Assembly (NCBI RefSeq): GCF_002901825.1
Contig: NZ_PPQD01000034.1
Coordinates: 325,755 to 389,754 of the forward strand
Length of the DNA stretch: 64,000 nucleotides
Direction of reading: 5' to 3'
Origin: Mammaliicoccus sciuri
Lineage (GTDB): Bacteria > Bacillota > Bacilli > Staphylococcales > Staphylococcaceae
This document shows, one piece after another, positions 9,208 through 18,333 of this stretch (position 1 is the first letter of the stretch; the number at the start of each line of letters is the position of its first letter). The notes beneath the pieces were generated by a model. That model was given only the letters and a program-made list of their open reading frames with translations, ran no database searches and was not told where the DNA came from. The translations under genes were made by a program, and so were the position numbers.

Positions 9208-9309
9208 ATACCTTTAAAGGTTGTACGACTACCTATCACAATAATTCTTGTGTTATCATATTATGTGTAACTGATAAAAATTTAATCAATATTTGGAAGT
9301 GTTAAATTC

Positions 9310-9870
9310 ATGTCAAACAAGAAAATTTTAAGAAAAGAAATATTGAATTTAATGAGAAATCAAGATATTTCTCAAAAAGAACAATATGATTTAAATTTAA
9401 AGGAACAATTATTTGAACATAATAATTTTAAGCAAGCCAATTCAATTGCTATCGTTATGAGTATGGACCATGAAGTCAATACGATACCTATTATTGAACA
9501 TCTATTGAATATAGGTAAGAAAGTGTTCGTACCGAAAACGAATTACGAAACGAAACAAATGGAATTTCAGCGACTACATGATTTGAATTCTATTGCAATT
9601 GATCAAAAAGGAATTAAATATGTTGATGAAGAAACTGAAATTAGTGATGATATTGATTTAATTATTGTACCTGGTGTTGTATTTAATCAAGCTGGTTATC
9701 GTATAGGCTATGGTGGAGGGTATTATGATAAATATTTATCTCATTATAATGGACATACAATAAGTTTGTTATATCCTTTTCAGATAAGAAACTTTGATGC
9801 TGAATCACATGATATACCAGTTGATGAGATGTTGACACCAAATGATATATGGAGAAGAGTAGATGGATAA
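9310..9870 (+). CDS. fthC: 5-formyltetrahydrofolate cyclo-ligase
   Basis: A 186-aa cytoplasmic enzyme (YqgN family) that uses ATP to convert 5-formyl-THF to 5,10-methenyl-THF. The family signature GYGGGYYDKYL and the preceding VPGVVFNQAGYRIG are present, as is the N-terminal KKILRKEIL helix. The ATG at 9310 lies after the rpmG terminator. Its 3' end overlaps gluP by 8 bp, so the two are co-translated. The same pair occurs in Bacillus (yqgN, gluP). Confidence 0.92.
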   Translation: MSNKKILRKEILNLMRNQDISQKEQYDLNLKEQLFEHNNFKQANSIAIVMSMDHEVNTIPIIEHLLNIGKKVFVPKTNYETKQMEFQRLHDLNSIAIDQKGIKYVDEETEISDDIDLIIVPGVVFNQAGYRIGYGGGYYDKYLSHYNGHTISLLYPFQIRNFDAESHDIPVDEMLTPNDIWRRVDG

Positions 9871-11311
9871 AACAAAACAAATGTGGAAGTCGATATATTA
9901 TTTAGTTTATACAGAAGGCTATAAAATAATATCGATTGATGAAGAAGAAGCAGAAATATGGTTGACACATGAATCTAAAAAAATTGTCAAAAGGTTTATA
10001 CATAAGACGCCTACACATCAAGAAGTTGATTTTGACTTAGAAAAAATTACTGACCATTTAGGTGACTTAATTGATAGTATAGGGTTTAGCTTTGAACAAT
10101 TAGATGTTTTTTATATTACCGAAAAAGAGATGGATTTCGCTGAATTTAATCATACTAAACGCCCTAAAATTAGGTATCATGCTTTATATGAGCTTGATGA
10201 TTTCGAGAAAGTATCTCATCACTTCGTAACGAAGCATCAAATTAAACGTAATAGAACAAATCCTGTTACGACATATAAAAATAAATTATTGAATGCGAGC
10301 TTTATTGATAGCTTTATGCTTAAGTTTTCACCGGTAACATACTTTTTAGTAGCTGCTAATGTAATTGTATGGCTGTCTTTAATTTTAATTTTTAATCATT
10401 TTGGCCAAATTAATTTAGTCGATTACGGTGGGCTTGTACATTTCAATATAGTACACGGTGAATGGTACCGTTTATTAACGTCCATGTTTATACACGCGAA
10501 TTTTACACACTTAATGATGAATGTATTTTCACTCATTATATTCGGTAAACTTATTGAAGGTGCATTAGGATCCATTAAAATGTTCACCATTTATTTCATA
10601 TCAGGTTTATTTGCAGGTATTGTGTCGCTTAGTATTGACACACAATCCATTTCAATTGGTGCAAGTGGTGCCATTTTCGGATTAATTGGTGCTTTTATTG
10701 TGTATTTATTTACACGTAAAAATATTAATAAACAATTTGTATTACAAACATTTATCGGTATTGTGATTATTTCGTTATTAGCTTTGTTTATTAATAATGT
10801 AAACCACTTCGCTCATTTAGGTGGATTCGTTGGTGGGGCAATCTTAATGTTTATCATGTATAAATGGATGGAACATGATAAATTCAAACTTTATTATATT
10901 GCTGCCTTTATAGTCATCATCATCACTTTGATTGTTATCATATTTAACAGACAACAACATTATATATATGATGAATTAACGAAAGATGCTATGAATAACG
11001 GTGATTTTGATAGAGCAGAAACAATGGTAAAGCAAATTAAAGAGAAGAACTTCGAGTCGGATGAGACATATATTTTAAGTGGCTTAATCGTGGCGAATAA
11101 TACATCTTTGAATGAAGCAATACTAGAATGGGAAAGAGGCTTAAAAGTTTTTCCTAATTCAGCTAAATTAAATTACCAATTAGCTTTAGGTTATAGAGCA
11201 AAAGATGACTATGATAAAGCGAATAAGTTTATTAATAAGGCAATAAAGCTTGATAAAAAGAATGAACATTATGCAGCATTAAAAGATGAAATTGATGCGT
11301 TTAGGAGTTAA
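9863..11311 (+). CDS. gluP: rhomboid-family intramembrane serine protease GluP
   Basis: A 482-aa protein. An N-terminal soluble domain of about 150 residues is followed by a rhomboid core with seven membrane segments and a C-terminal TPR region (AKLNYQLALGYRAKDDYDKA). The catalytic serine is in GASGAIFG and the catalytic histidine in HFAHLGGF; the upstream HANFTHLMMN motif is intact. In B. subtilis, GluP (YqgP) takes part in membrane-protein quality control. It overlaps fthC by 8 bp and is followed 4 bp later by yqgQ. Confidence 0.93.
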   Translation: MDKTKQMWKSIYYLVYTEGYKIISIDEEEAEIWLTHESKKIVKRFIHKTPTHQEVDFDLEKITDHLGDLIDSIGFSFEQLDVFYITEKEMDFAEFNHTKRPKIRYHALYELDDFEKVSHHFVTKHQIKRNRTNPVTTYKNKLLNASFIDSFMLKFSPVTYFLVAANVIVWLSLILIFNHFGQINLVDYGGLVHFNIVHGEWYRLLTSMFIHANFTHLMMNVFSLIIFGKLIEGALGSIKMFTIYFISGLFAGIVSLSIDTQSISIGASGAIFGLIGAFIVYLFTRKNINKQFVLQTFIGIVIISLLALFINNVNHFAHLGGFVGGAILMFIMYKWMEHDKFKLYYIAAFIVIIITLIVIIFNRQQHYIYDELTKDAMNNGDFDRAETMVKQIKEKNFESDETYILSGLIVANNTSLNEAILEWERGLKVFPNSAKLNYQLALGYRAKDDYDKANKFINKAIKLDKKNEHYAALKDEIDAFRS

Positions 11312-11315
11312 TTTT

Positions 11316-11507
11316 ATGAATAATTTATATGACGTACAACAATTACTTAAAAAGTTTGGTTATATCATTTATTTTAAAGATGAAGAAGATCAACTAGAAA
11401 TGATGGAACAAGAAATAAAAGCTATGTATCAATCTATGCTTATTGATAAAGAAACATTTTTACAAGCACGGCTTATTATAAATCAGAGAAGGATTGAGAA
11501 AAAATGA
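11316..11507 (+). CDS. yqgQ: YqgQ family small helical protein
   Basis: A 63-aa protein of the YqgQ (DUF910) family, starting [19 protein letters not shown] and rich in charged helix residues. Function is unknown. The start at 11316 has GGAG 8 bp upstream and suits family length better than the upstream in-frame start at 11286, which lies inside gluP. The stop overlaps the glucokinase start (ATGA), and the pairing with glcK is conserved across Bacilli. Confidence 0.85.
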   Translation: MNNLYDVQQLLKKFGYIIYFKDEEDQLEMMEQEIKAMYQSMLIDKETFLQARLIINQRRIEKK

Positions 11508-12475
11508 CACATATTTTATCAGCTGATATTGGTGGTACGACATGTAAATTAGGTATTTTTGATCGTTCACTAAATATCGAAGAAAAATGGGAAATTTCAA
11601 CGAACAAAACGGGTGAAGGCATATTAGAGAATATATATGATTCATTCGTTGTACATCTGAATAGAAAAGATATCGACATTAAAAACATTATCGGTATGGG
11701 AATCGGTGTACCTGGACCAATTGATTTTGAAAATGGTATTGTCAATGGTGCTGTGAATTTAAATTGGACTGGTAACATTGAAGTTAGAAAACATATGCAA
11801 CAATATTTTGATGGACCAATTTACGTAGATAATGATGCGAATGTCGCAACTTTAGGTGAAAAATTTAAAGGTGCTGGTCAAAATGAAAGTGATGTTGTTT
11901 GTATGACGCTAGGAACAGGTGTAGGTGGTGGCATTGTTTCAAACGGAGAATTAATTCATGGTCATAATGGTTCAGGTGCTGAAATAGGTCATTTCTTAGT
12001 GGATCAAAAGAAAAGATTTCAATGTAACTGTGGTATGAAGGGTTGTCTCGAAACGGTTGCTTCAGCTACAGGTGTCATTAATTTAGTACATCATTATTAT
12101 CCAAATATCAATATGAAATCAAGTATTCATGACTTAATTACAGGTAAAAATGTAACAGCTAAAGACGTATTTGATGCTGCAAAATCAGGAGATGAATTCA
12201 GTTTGTTTATCATTGATAAAGTAGCTGGTTACATTGCTTATGCTGCAAGTGTTGTTAGCGTCATGACAAATCCTAAATATATTATAATTGGTGGTGGCGT
12301 TAGTAAAGCCGGCGATATTCTCATCCAATTTATTAAAAAGCATTATGAAAAAATGACATTTAAACCTGCACAAGATGGTACAAACATCGTAGTTGCACAA
12401 TTAGGAAACGACGCAGGTATCATCGGTGCAGCTGGTCTAATTAAGACATATGTAATAGAAAAGGAGAATGAATAA
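11504..12475 (+). CDS. glcK: ROK-family glucokinase
   Basis: A 323-aa ATP-dependent glucokinase making glucose-6-phosphate from internal glucose. The N-terminal ATP motif is [13 protein letters not shown], the catalytic region is [11 protein letters not shown], and the ROK zinc motif is [10 protein letters not shown]. It sits in the yqgQ-glcK-yqgV cluster with 4-bp and 1-bp overlaps, indicating translational coupling. No N-terminal helix-turn-helix is present, so it is a kinase rather than a ROK repressor. Confidence 0.95.
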   Translation: MTHILSADIGGTTCKLGIFDRSLNIEEKWEISTNKTGEGILENIYDSFVVHLNRKDIDIKNIIGMGIGVPGPIDFENGIVNGAVNLNWTGNIEVRKHMQQYFDGPIYVDNDANVATLGEKFKGAGQNESDVVCMTLGTGVGGGIVSNGELIHGHNGSGAEIGHFLVDQKKRFQCNCGMKGCLETVASATGVINLVHHYYPNINMKSSIHDLITGKNVTAKDVFDAAKSGDEFSLFIIDKVAGYIAYAASVVSVMTNPKYIIIGGGVSKAGDILIQFIKKHYEKMTFKPAQDGTNIVVAQLGNDAGIIGAAGLIKTYVIEKENE

Positions 12476-12789
12476 TGGCAATAGTTGACGTAGTCGTAAT
12501 ACCAGTAGGAACAGAAGGACCTAGTGTGAGTGAATATATTGCAGATATTCAATTAATTTTAGAAAAACATAAAGAGGCAGGTACAATTGATTATCAATTA
12601 ACACCAATGAATACACTTATTGAAGGTGATCTAAAAGATTTACTTGAAATTATACAAGAAATTCATGAAAGTCCATTCAATAAAGGATTAGACAGAGTTT
12701 GTACAAATATTCGAATTGATGATAGAAGAGATAAGTCTAGAAAAATGAACGATAAATTAGATTCTGTTAATAAACATTTGAACAAATAA
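12475..12789 (+). CDS. thiamine-binding (MTH1187/YqgV, DUF77) family protein
   Basis: A 104-aa alpha/beta protein ([20 protein letters not shown]) of the MTH1187/YkoF-like family, some members of which bind thiamine or related ligands. It starts on the last base of the glcK stop codon. The link to glucokinase is conserved but unexplained. The family is clear; the ligand in this organism is inferred. Confidence 0.82.
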   Translation: MAIVDVVVIPVGTEGPSVSEYIADIQLILEKHKEAGTIDYQLTPMNTLIEGDLKDLLEIIQEIHESPFNKGLDRVCTNIRIDDRRDKSRKMNDKLDSVNKHLNK

Positions 12790-12790
12790 A

Positions 12791-12816
12791 AAAGACGAGT
12801 GTAAACTCGTCTTTTC
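12791..12816. terminator. bidirectional terminator between yqgV and a DUF2759 gene
   Basis: AAAGACGAGT / ACTCGTCTTT, 10-bp perfect stem with a GTAA loop, flanked by A on the left and T on the right, so it can serve both converging genes. Confidence 0.85.
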
Positions 12817-12817
12817 T

Positions 12818-13057
12818 TTAATGATGTAAAATTGGATAACCGTATGTAAAGATTGTAGCTAATGAGAAGAACCCAAAAGATACTACAGTTATTGCACCAA
12901 AAAGAATGCCCAAAATATTTTTGTTTTTGAATGCTGAAATTAAACCAAATATAGCTAGAATAAAAACAGCTAGCATTAATAATGAGAAAATATTAACACC
13001 GATATGGATTTTTACTCCAAATAACTCAAATAGTTCCCCTGTGTCGATAAATGGCAT
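12818..13057 (-). CDS. DUF2759 family small membrane protein
   Basis: A 79-aa protein with two predicted membrane segments (about residues 20-42 and 48-70), matching DUF2759 (YqgW of Bacillus) in length, in motifs such as FGLISAFKNKNILGILFG, and in position beside the YqgX hydrolase. I chose the internal ATG at 13057 because GGGGG lies 7 bp upstream and the length fits the family; a start at 13093 would add 12 residues. Function unknown. Confidence 0.78.
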   Translation of the reverse strand: MPFIDTGELFELFGVKIHIGVNIFSLLMLAVFILAIFGLISAFKNKNILGILFGAITVVSFGFFSLATIFTYGYPILHH

Positions 13058-13154
13058 TCCAATACCCCCAATACAAATTTCTTTTATTATCATATTAATT
13101 GTATAATTAATATGTGGTTTTGTCGAGATACTTTTTAAAAGAGGAGGAAATAAA

Positions 13155-13787
13155 ATGCAAGTACATAGTTTTTCATTAGGAATTGTAGAAACGAATTGTT
13201 ATATTCTCGAAGGTGAAAACGAATTACTCGTTATAGATCCAGGAGATAATGGCGAGTTTTTAAATAAACAAATTAAACAATATCATAAAAAGGTGAGTGC
13301 TGTATTATTAACGCACGCTCATTTTGATCATATAGGTGCTGTAGATGATGTCGCAAATGAATTTGATGTGAAAGTATATGTGCATCCTGAAGAAAAATCA
13401 TGGTTAACGGATACAGAGAAAAATGGTTCTAAAAAATTTGCAATGTATCAATTACCACAAGTGGTTCAACATACTGTTCCACAAATAATGGAACCTGGGG
13501 AATATGAGATTGGAGAATTTAAATTTGAAGCGATCCATACACCAGGTCATTCACCTGGTAGTTTATCATTTGTATTTGATGACTTTGCTATAGTAGGTGA
13601 TACTTTATTTAAAGGTGGAATTGGCAGAACGGATTTATATAAAGGTGATACAAAAACATTATTGAATTCAATAGAAGATAAGTTGTTAGAACTAGATTCA
13701 AATACAACTATTTTCCCAGGTCACGGACCGGAGACAACAATAGCAGATGAAGAAATGACAAATCCGTATTTAAATGGATTTAATTAA
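13155..13787 (+). CDS. metallo-beta-lactamase-fold hydrolase, glyoxalase-II-like (YqgX)
   Basis: A 210-aa MBL-fold enzyme. The metal-binding motif is THAHFDHIG, followed by HTPGHSPGS, GDTLFKGGIGRTD and the terminal FPGHGPET, the glyoxalase-II-type set. Likely a thioester hydrolase; the substrate is not visible in the sequence. RBS GAGGAGG. It is flanked by the same two small membrane proteins (DUF2759, DUF2626) as B. subtilis yqgX. Confidence 0.88.
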   Translation: MQVHSFSLGIVETNCYILEGENELLVIDPGDNGEFLNKQIKQYHKKVSAVLLTHAHFDHIGAVDDVANEFDVKVYVHPEEKSWLTDTEKNGSKKFAMYQLPQVVQHTVPQIMEPGEYEIGEFKFEAIHTPGHSPGSLSFVFDDFAIVGDTLFKGGIGRTDLYKGDTKTLLNSIEDKLLELDSNTTIFPGHGPETTIADEEMTNPYLNGFN

Positions 13788-13823
13788 AAAAGAAGCATTA
13801 CACGTTTGTGTAATGCTTCTTTT
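13788..13823. terminator. bidirectional terminator between yqgX and a DUF2626 gene
   Basis: A 16-bp perfect stem AAAAGAAGCATTACAC with a GTTT loop and its complement, A-flanked and T-flanked for both converging genes. Confidence 0.88.
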
Positions 13824-14070
13824 AATGATGTGCTCCAAAACTTGGCTCTAATAAGAATGTAGAATAATATGTAAATCCAACAAAACATAATACTAAATAA
13901 ATTGCGAATATATACATATACATTCTTTCTGTTAATTTTAAGTATCCCAACAATACGAAAAATCCAGTTTGTGCTAAGAAGAAATATGCCATCATGTCCA
14001 TACCACCGACATAAAACATCGTAGCAAAAATAGCAGTCCAGAAGCCTAGAGTTTTATAAACTTTATCCAT
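13822..14070 (-). CDS. DUF2626 family membrane protein (YqgY)
   Basis: An 82-aa protein with three closely packed hydrophobic segments, beginning MDKVYKTLGFWTAIFATMFY and containing LKLTERMYMYIFAIYLV, as in the DUF2626/YqgY family. The ATG at 14070 has AGAGGGGG upstream and matches the family start (MDR/MDK); the in-frame ATG at 14109 would add 13 residues. Function unknown. It converges on yqgX. Confidence 0.82.
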   Translation of the reverse strand: MDKVYKTLGFWTAIFATMFYVGGMDMMAYFFLAQTGFFVLLGYLKLTERMYMYIFAIYLVLCFVGFTYYSTFLLEPSFGAHH

Positions 14071-14223
14071 CTTCTTAAGAACCCCCTCTGTGTTTACTTT
14101 CTTATTCATATTTAATTATAAAGTTACTCTATACAAAAGTAAATAGCATTTTAACGCAAATTCATAAGCATTAAACAAGTAATTTAGGTAATTGGAAGCG
14201 TTTATATATATTAGGAGGAGATT

Positions 14224-15126
14224 ATGGAGAAATTATTTAAGTCAATTATTAACGATGCTGTCAATTCAAATGCGAGTGATATTCACTTTGTACCTTTAAA
14301 TGATGATAAAGTCTTTGTTCAAATGAGGATAAATGGTGATAATACACCTTATGATTTAGATCTAGACTTTAAATTGTATAGTAGGCTACTCATTTATATG
14401 AAATTTATCGCTCATCTTGATGTAAGTGAACGTAATAAAGCACAAAGCGGTCAATATTTATATGAACATGACATTCATTACTACTTAAGAATTTCTACGA
14501 TACCTATCAGTTTAGGAATAGAATCTTGTTCCATTAGAATTACCCCTCAACATTTTAATCAATCACAAGTGAAATCAGAGCATCAATCATATAACGTTTT
14601 ACAAAATAGAATGTATCAATCAGAAGGGCTATTTCTATTTACGGGTCCAACTGGATCAGGTAAGACGACATTAATGTATGAATTGATGTACGCTTTAAAG
14701 AGAGAAAAGAACAAACATATTATTACGATTGAAGACCCTGTAGAACAAACGTTAAATGGCATCGTTCAAGTTTCAGTCAATGAAAAAGCTAACATAACTT
14801 ATCAACAATCCTTTAAAGCCATTTTAAGATGTGATCCTGACGTTATTATGATTGGAGAGATAAGAGACGATGTTACTGCTAAGCAAGTTATTCAAGCTAG
14901 TTTAAGTGGTCATTTAGTACTTTCAACAATGCACGCGAGTGATACAATTGGGGCAATCCATCGACTAATAGAACTAGGTGTATCAGTCGAACAAATTAAA
15001 CAAGGTATTTCATGTATTACAAACCAACGTCTTGTGAAGAAAAATGATGAAACAAGAACTTTAAATATGTCTTATATTTTTAAAGATGACATTATTAACT
15101 ATATGGAGAATGATTATGAAACGTAA
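14224..15126 (+). CDS. comGA: competence pseudopilus assembly ATPase ComGA
   Basis: A 300-aa GspE/PilB-type ATPase that drives assembly of the competence (DNA-uptake) pilus at the inner membrane face. Walker A is GPTGSGKTT, the Walker B region is DPDVIMIGEIRD, and a His box is in HLVLSTMHASD. RBS AGGAGGAG. First gene of a seven-gene comG operon whose members overlap or nearly touch. Upstream (14191-14208) there is a cre-like sequence with one mismatch; no clear SigH or ComK site was found. Confidence 0.94.
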   Translation: MEKLFKSIINDAVNSNASDIHFVPLNDDKVFVQMRINGDNTPYDLDLDFKLYSRLLIYMKFIAHLDVSERNKAQSGQYLYEHDIHYYLRISTIPISLGIESCSIRITPQHFNQSQVKSEHQSYNVLQNRMYQSEGLFLFTGPTGSGKTTLMYELMYALKREKNKHIITIEDPVEQTLNGIVQVSVNEKANITYQQSFKAILRCDPDVIMIGEIRDDVTAKQVIQASLSGHLVLSTMHASDTIGAIHRLIELGVSVEQIKQGISCITNQRLVKKNDETRTLNMSYIFKDDIINYMENDYET

Positions 15127-16156
15127 GAAAAATGTATTAAAGAAAGACCAAGTATTATACTTAACACGACTGTTAGATATGTTAAAACAAGGTTTCACAT
15201 TACTAGAAGCTATTCAATTACTGTCTGATCAATTCATACAACTTAAAAAGCACAATTTAAACACGACTGCTTGTGAAATTGTTATAGAGACTGGACAATT
15301 ACATGAAATACTTAAACTGTTTAATTATCCCCAAGTCATTATTACCCAAATATACTTTGGTGAACAATATGGTAATTTGAATGAAACATTAGAACACTCT
15401 ATCCTATATTTAAAAAAGATTGAACAAGTTAAACAAAGATTTATAAAAACAATTCAATATCCCGCTTTATTATTCAGCATCTTTTTTATGTTACTTGCTG
15501 TTGTGAATCAAACCATTATTCCTCAATTCACAGAAATTTATGCTTCAATGAATATAGAAATATCCACTTCGTTACGTATTATCACGACAATATTTTCATA
15601 TTTACCAACAACTATTTTTACTTTAGTCCTCATTTTATTCCTCGTTTATCTCATCAGTTATATGAATTTTATGGACAAAGAAATGGCTCGTAAAATAGCT
15701 ATATACAAGAAAATTCCAATCATCAATCGTTACATTACGATGTATAACTCATATCGTATATCTAGAGATTTTTCCTTTTTTATTCAAAATGGTATTACCC
15801 TTACTAAAATAATTGAAATATATATGTTGCAAACTAAAGATGATTTTTTGAAATATATTGGCCATTCCATCAATCAATCATTAGTTTCTGGTATGACATT
15901 TCCAAACTCAATTAAAAAGTTAGGGTGCTTTGAATCTAATTTCATACACTATATTAATCACGGAGAAAATAAATCTAAATTAGATTTAGAACTTTATTAT
16001 TACAGTCTTTTTATGCTAGATACTCTGGAGAAGACTTTTTTAAAACATCTCAAATGGATACAACCAGTAGTATTTGGTGTTCTAGCCTTGTTAATCGTAA
16101 CGCTATATTTAATTATCATTCTACCGATGCTGCAAATGGTAGAAGGTATAAAGTGA
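15116..16156 (+). CDS. comGB: competence pseudopilus membrane platform protein ComGB
   Basis: A 346-aa GspF/PilC-family polytopic protein with two repeated GspF domains and three hydrophobic segments (about residues 110-135, 155-180 and 315-345). It anchors pilus assembly. I chose the ATG at 15116, which has GGAG 7 bp upstream and overlaps the comGA stop by 11 bp; the earlier start at 15086 lies deeper in comGA without a site. Confidence 0.9.
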   Translation: MKRKKNVLKKDQVLYLTRLLDMLKQGFTLLEAIQLLSDQFIQLKKHNLNTTACEIVIETGQLHEILKLFNYPQVIITQIYFGEQYGNLNETLEHSILYLKKIEQVKQRFIKTIQYPALLFSIFFMLLAVVNQTIIPQFTEIYASMNIEISTSLRIITTIFSYLPTTIFTLVLILFLVYLISYMNFMDKEMARKIAIYKKIPIINRYITMYNSYRISRDFSFFIQNGITLTKIIEIYMLQTKDDFLKYIGHSINQSLVSGMTFPNSIKKLGCFESNFIHYINHGENKSKLDLELYYYSLFMLDTLEKTFLKHLKWIQPVVFGVLALLIVTLYLIIILPMLQMVEGIK

Positions 16157-16170
16157 AAGGAATGTATTAA

Positions 16171-16488
16171 ATGAAAAGATTTAAATTTTTAAGTAAAAAA
16201 GAAGGATTTACATTGGTTGAGATGCTAATTGTCCTTTTAATCATAAGTATATTATTGGTGATCATCATACCAAACATAAGTAAGCAATCAGAGACTGTAA
16301 AAAGTACTGGATGCCAAGCTCAAGTGAAAATGGTTGCTGGTCAAGTAGAAGCTTATACATTGAAGCACGACGCTAAACCAAATTCTATAAATGATTTAGT
16401 AAGTGATGGTTATATTAATCAAAAGCAACTGACATGTAAATCAGGTGAGACAATTACACTTGAAAATGGTGAAGTTGTTGCACATTAA
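16171..16488 (+). CDS. comGC: major competence pseudopilin ComGC
   Basis: A 105-aa prepilin. After a short basic leader (KKEG) comes the type-IV cleavage and helix motif GFTLVEMLIVLLIIS. Two cysteines (STGC, LTCK) match the intramolecular disulfide of ComGC. Processing by the prepilin peptidase ComC is inferred; that gene is not in the window. The RBS is a weak GTGAAAGGAATG-type site, 14 bp after comGB. Confidence 0.93.
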   Translation: MKRFKFLSKKEGFTLVEMLIVLLIISILLVIIIPNISKQSETVKSTGCQAQVKMVAGQVEAYTLKHDAKPNSINDLVSDGYINQKQLTCKSGETITLENGEVVAH

Positions 16489-16915
16489 AGATAATAAAGG
16501 TTTTACATTGGTGGAAATGATTATTGTGCTATCCATTATCAGTATTATTTTTATGGTGACAATGTATTTATCTGTAAACCCATTGGCAAGTAGTGGATTA
16601 AATAATGGCATAGATGATTTTGAAACGAAGCTAGAGTTTTTAGAAACGAAATCTCTATCTCAAAAGCAACCTATATTAGTTTGGTTTAAACCCAATTCAG
16701 ATAAAATATTTTATCAAATTGAGAAGAATCAGATTCAAACTATCTCACTCTATAAAGGTCGTATTTCTAAAAATAATGAGTTTACGACATTAGTTTTTGA
16801 TGGAGAGGGGAATATTAATCAATTTGGCACTTTAAAAGTGGAATTTAATGAAAGAAAGTATCATGTTATTTTTCGCATCGAGAAAGGGAGATATAGAATT
16901 GTTGAAACGACATGA
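16466..16915 (+). CDS. comGD: minor competence pseudopilin ComGD
   Basis: A pseudopilin with leader KDNKG and helix FTLVEMIIVLSIISII. It overlaps the end of comGC. The start is uncertain: ATG 16466 (149 aa) lacks a good site, TTG 16460 has AGGTGA at 11 bp, and GTG 16445 is the longest option. Minor pseudopilins prime and cap the competence pilus. Confidence 0.85.
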   Translation: MVKLLHIKDNKGFTLVEMIIVLSIISIIFMVTMYLSVNPLASSGLNNGIDDFETKLEFLETKSLSQKQPILVWFKPNSDKIFYQIEKNQIQTISLYKGRISKNNEFTTLVFDGEGNINQFGTLKVEFNERKYHVIFRIEKGRYRIVETT

Positions 16916-17180
16916 TGGGTATGTGTTTATAGATTTTATGTTGTCTATTTTTATCATAATGCTATTGAGTGGGACATTACTACCTTTAGTTACTACATTA
17001 AATGAAAATATTTCTCGTGAACACGATAGAATAAAGCTTTATCAAATGCTCTATCAAACTGTGCAATCAAAATCTATCGAACCAAAATATGATGTAAAGA
17101 GATATAAATATTTAAAGTTTAATACAAAAGTTTGTATGAAAGATGAATTGAAAAATGAAAAAATATGTATTGAAAAATAA
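16899..17180 (+). CDS. comGE: minor competence pseudopilin ComGE
   Basis: A 93-aa protein with a short leader (LLKRHDG) and hydrophobic helix YVFIDFMLSIFIIMLLSG, the degenerate pseudopilin pattern expected of ComGE. The TTG at 16899 is chosen because GGGAG lies 8 bp upstream; the ATG at 16848 would put 17 residues before the leader. It overlaps comGD by 17 bp and comGF by 26 bp. Position in the operon supports the name more than sequence does. Confidence 0.75.
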   Translation: MLKRHDGYVFIDFMLSIFIIMLLSGTLLPLVTTLNENISREHDRIKLYQMLYQTVQSKSIEPKYDVKRYKYLKFNTKVCMKDELKNEKICIEK

Positions 17181-17589
17181 TAAAGGCTTTACCATGATAG
17201 AAATGCTACTGTCATTATCATTTTTATTAATTATATTAGCTTTAATTCCATTGCTCATTAAAAGTCTTTATTTGTTTAAGGATAATGCAATGGATCATAC
17301 GCATTTTGAATTGATGATGTTCAGAAAAGAACTCTCCGATGAAATAAAAGAAAGTACTATAAAATTAGACAAGGTTCATAACAGGATTAAATTCATAAAT
17401 GAAACACGTTCTACAGAATTCACATTATTAAATGAAAAAATAATAAAAAGTATAAATGGTCGAGGTAATATCACTCTAGTTAATAATGTGAATGCTTTTC
17501 AAGTAGATAAGATATCTAACGAAACATTTAAAGTATTTATTATTATAAGAAAAGGCGATAAAGAATTACATGAAGAAATTTATATCTAA
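17155..17589 (+). CDS. comGF: minor competence pseudopilin ComGF
   Basis: A 144-aa prepilin-like protein with leader MKKYVLKNNKG and helix FTMIEMLLSLSFLLIILA. The C-terminal globular part (ending RKGDKELHEEIYI) fits ComGF. It overlaps comGE and comGG. The start has only a weak upstream site, as is common for overlapping genes in this operon. Confidence 0.85.
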   Translation: MKKYVLKNNKGFTMIEMLLSLSFLLIILALIPLLIKSLYLFKDNAMDHTHFELMMFRKELSDEIKESTIKLDKVHNRIKFINETRSTEFTLLNEKIIKSINGRGNITLVNNVNAFQVDKISNETFKVFIIIRKGDKELHEEIYI

Positions 17590-17746
17590 TGATGCTGGTT
17601 TTATTTTACCGTTATTACTTGGAATATTATTTATTTATAGTTCCTTTTTGTCATTTTACTTAGTACAATATAGCTTTAAGCTTAATACTTATCACAATTT
17701 AGAACAATACTATATACGTGAAATAAAAATAATGATAAATAAATAA
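17570..17746 (+). CDS. comGG: short ComGG-like membrane-anchored protein (58 aa)
   Basis: A 58-aa frame starting at the ATG inside the end of comGF (20-bp overlap). It reads MKKFISNDAGFILPLLLGIL and continues with one hydrophobic helix (about residues 11-32) and a short basic tail. The short charged leader ending in Gly before the helix (DAG/FILP) is pseudopilin-like, and the position is that of comGG. It is shorter than B. subtilis ComGG (about 124 aa as I recall) and lacks a globular domain, so it may be a reduced form. Name from position only. Confidence 0.6.
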   Translation: MKKFISNDAGFILPLLLGILFIYSSFLSFYLVQYSFKLNTYHNLEQYYIREIKIMINK

Positions 17747-17823
17747 TTTTAAGCTTTTTATTTTCTGAATAATGAGATAGAATAAAGTTTAAGTTGATAT
17801 GAAACAACTGAGGAGTAGATTTA

Positions 17824-18312
17824 ATGTCAATCGTATTAATTGGATTTATGGGTGTTGGCAAAACAACTATCGGAAATTTGTTGAGCGAACATTATGACAA
17901 AAGTTTAGTAGATATAGATACTTATATCGTTGAAACAACTCAATTACCAATCCCACAAATTTTTGAAAAATATGGTGAAAAACATTTTAGAGATTTAGAG
18001 TATGAAGCTTTAAAAAAATGGATTGATCAAGATGTGATTATTTCAACTGGTGGCGGTATTGTAGAATCAGAATTAAGTAAAGAATTATTAAAACAAAATG
18101 ACAATACTTTTTGGCTAAAATGTGATGTTGAAATTCTATTTAATAGAATTAATCATGATAATAACAGACCGAATGCTAATGGAAAGTCATTAAATGAATT
18201 AAAAGCCTTGTATTCAAAACGAGAATTAAGTTATAATGAAATCGCATTCAAGCATATTGATGCTAACAGACCTAGAGAAGTAGTTGCAAGTGAAATTATT
18301 GAATCACTATAA
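17824..18312 (+). CDS. aroK: shikimate kinase
   Basis: A 162-aa cytoplasmic kinase of the chorismate pathway (shikimate to shikimate-3-phosphate). Walker A is GFMGVGKTT, the shikimate-binding Asp is in DIDTYI, the RDLE motif and STGGG loop are present, and the lid Arg is in NNRPNANGKS. RBS TGAGGAG. It sits between comG and gcv as in S. aureus. Confidence 0.94.
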   Translation: MSIVLIGFMGVGKTTIGNLLSEHYDKSLVDIDTYIVETTQLPIPQIFEKYGEKHFRDLEYEALKKWIDQDVIISTGGGIVESELSKELLKQNDNTFWLKCDVEILFNRINHDNNRPNANGKSLNELKALYSKRELSYNEIAFKHIDANRPREVVASEIIESL

Positions 18313-18333
18313 GCTAAAATAATTGCGAATGAT

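Noticed and set aside
9117-9305. 62-codon frame overlapping the end of rpmG
   Set aside because: It crosses the rpmG terminator, has no Shine-Dalgarno and no family pattern.
14191-14208. cre site upstream of comGA
   Set aside because: ATTGGAAGCGTTTATATA differs at the key C near the end and fails a second common form of the consensus at two positions; it also overlaps an AT-rich promoter-like stretch, so chance is likely.
14110-14223. ComK or SigH promoter for comG
   Set aside because: AAAA and TTTT blocks exist but not at accepted ComK-box spacing, and no convincing SigH -35/-10 pair was found.
16445-16488. Frameshift between comGC and comGD
   Set aside because: The genes overlap in different frames but each has its own complete prepilin leader and a plausible start, the normal comG arrangement.
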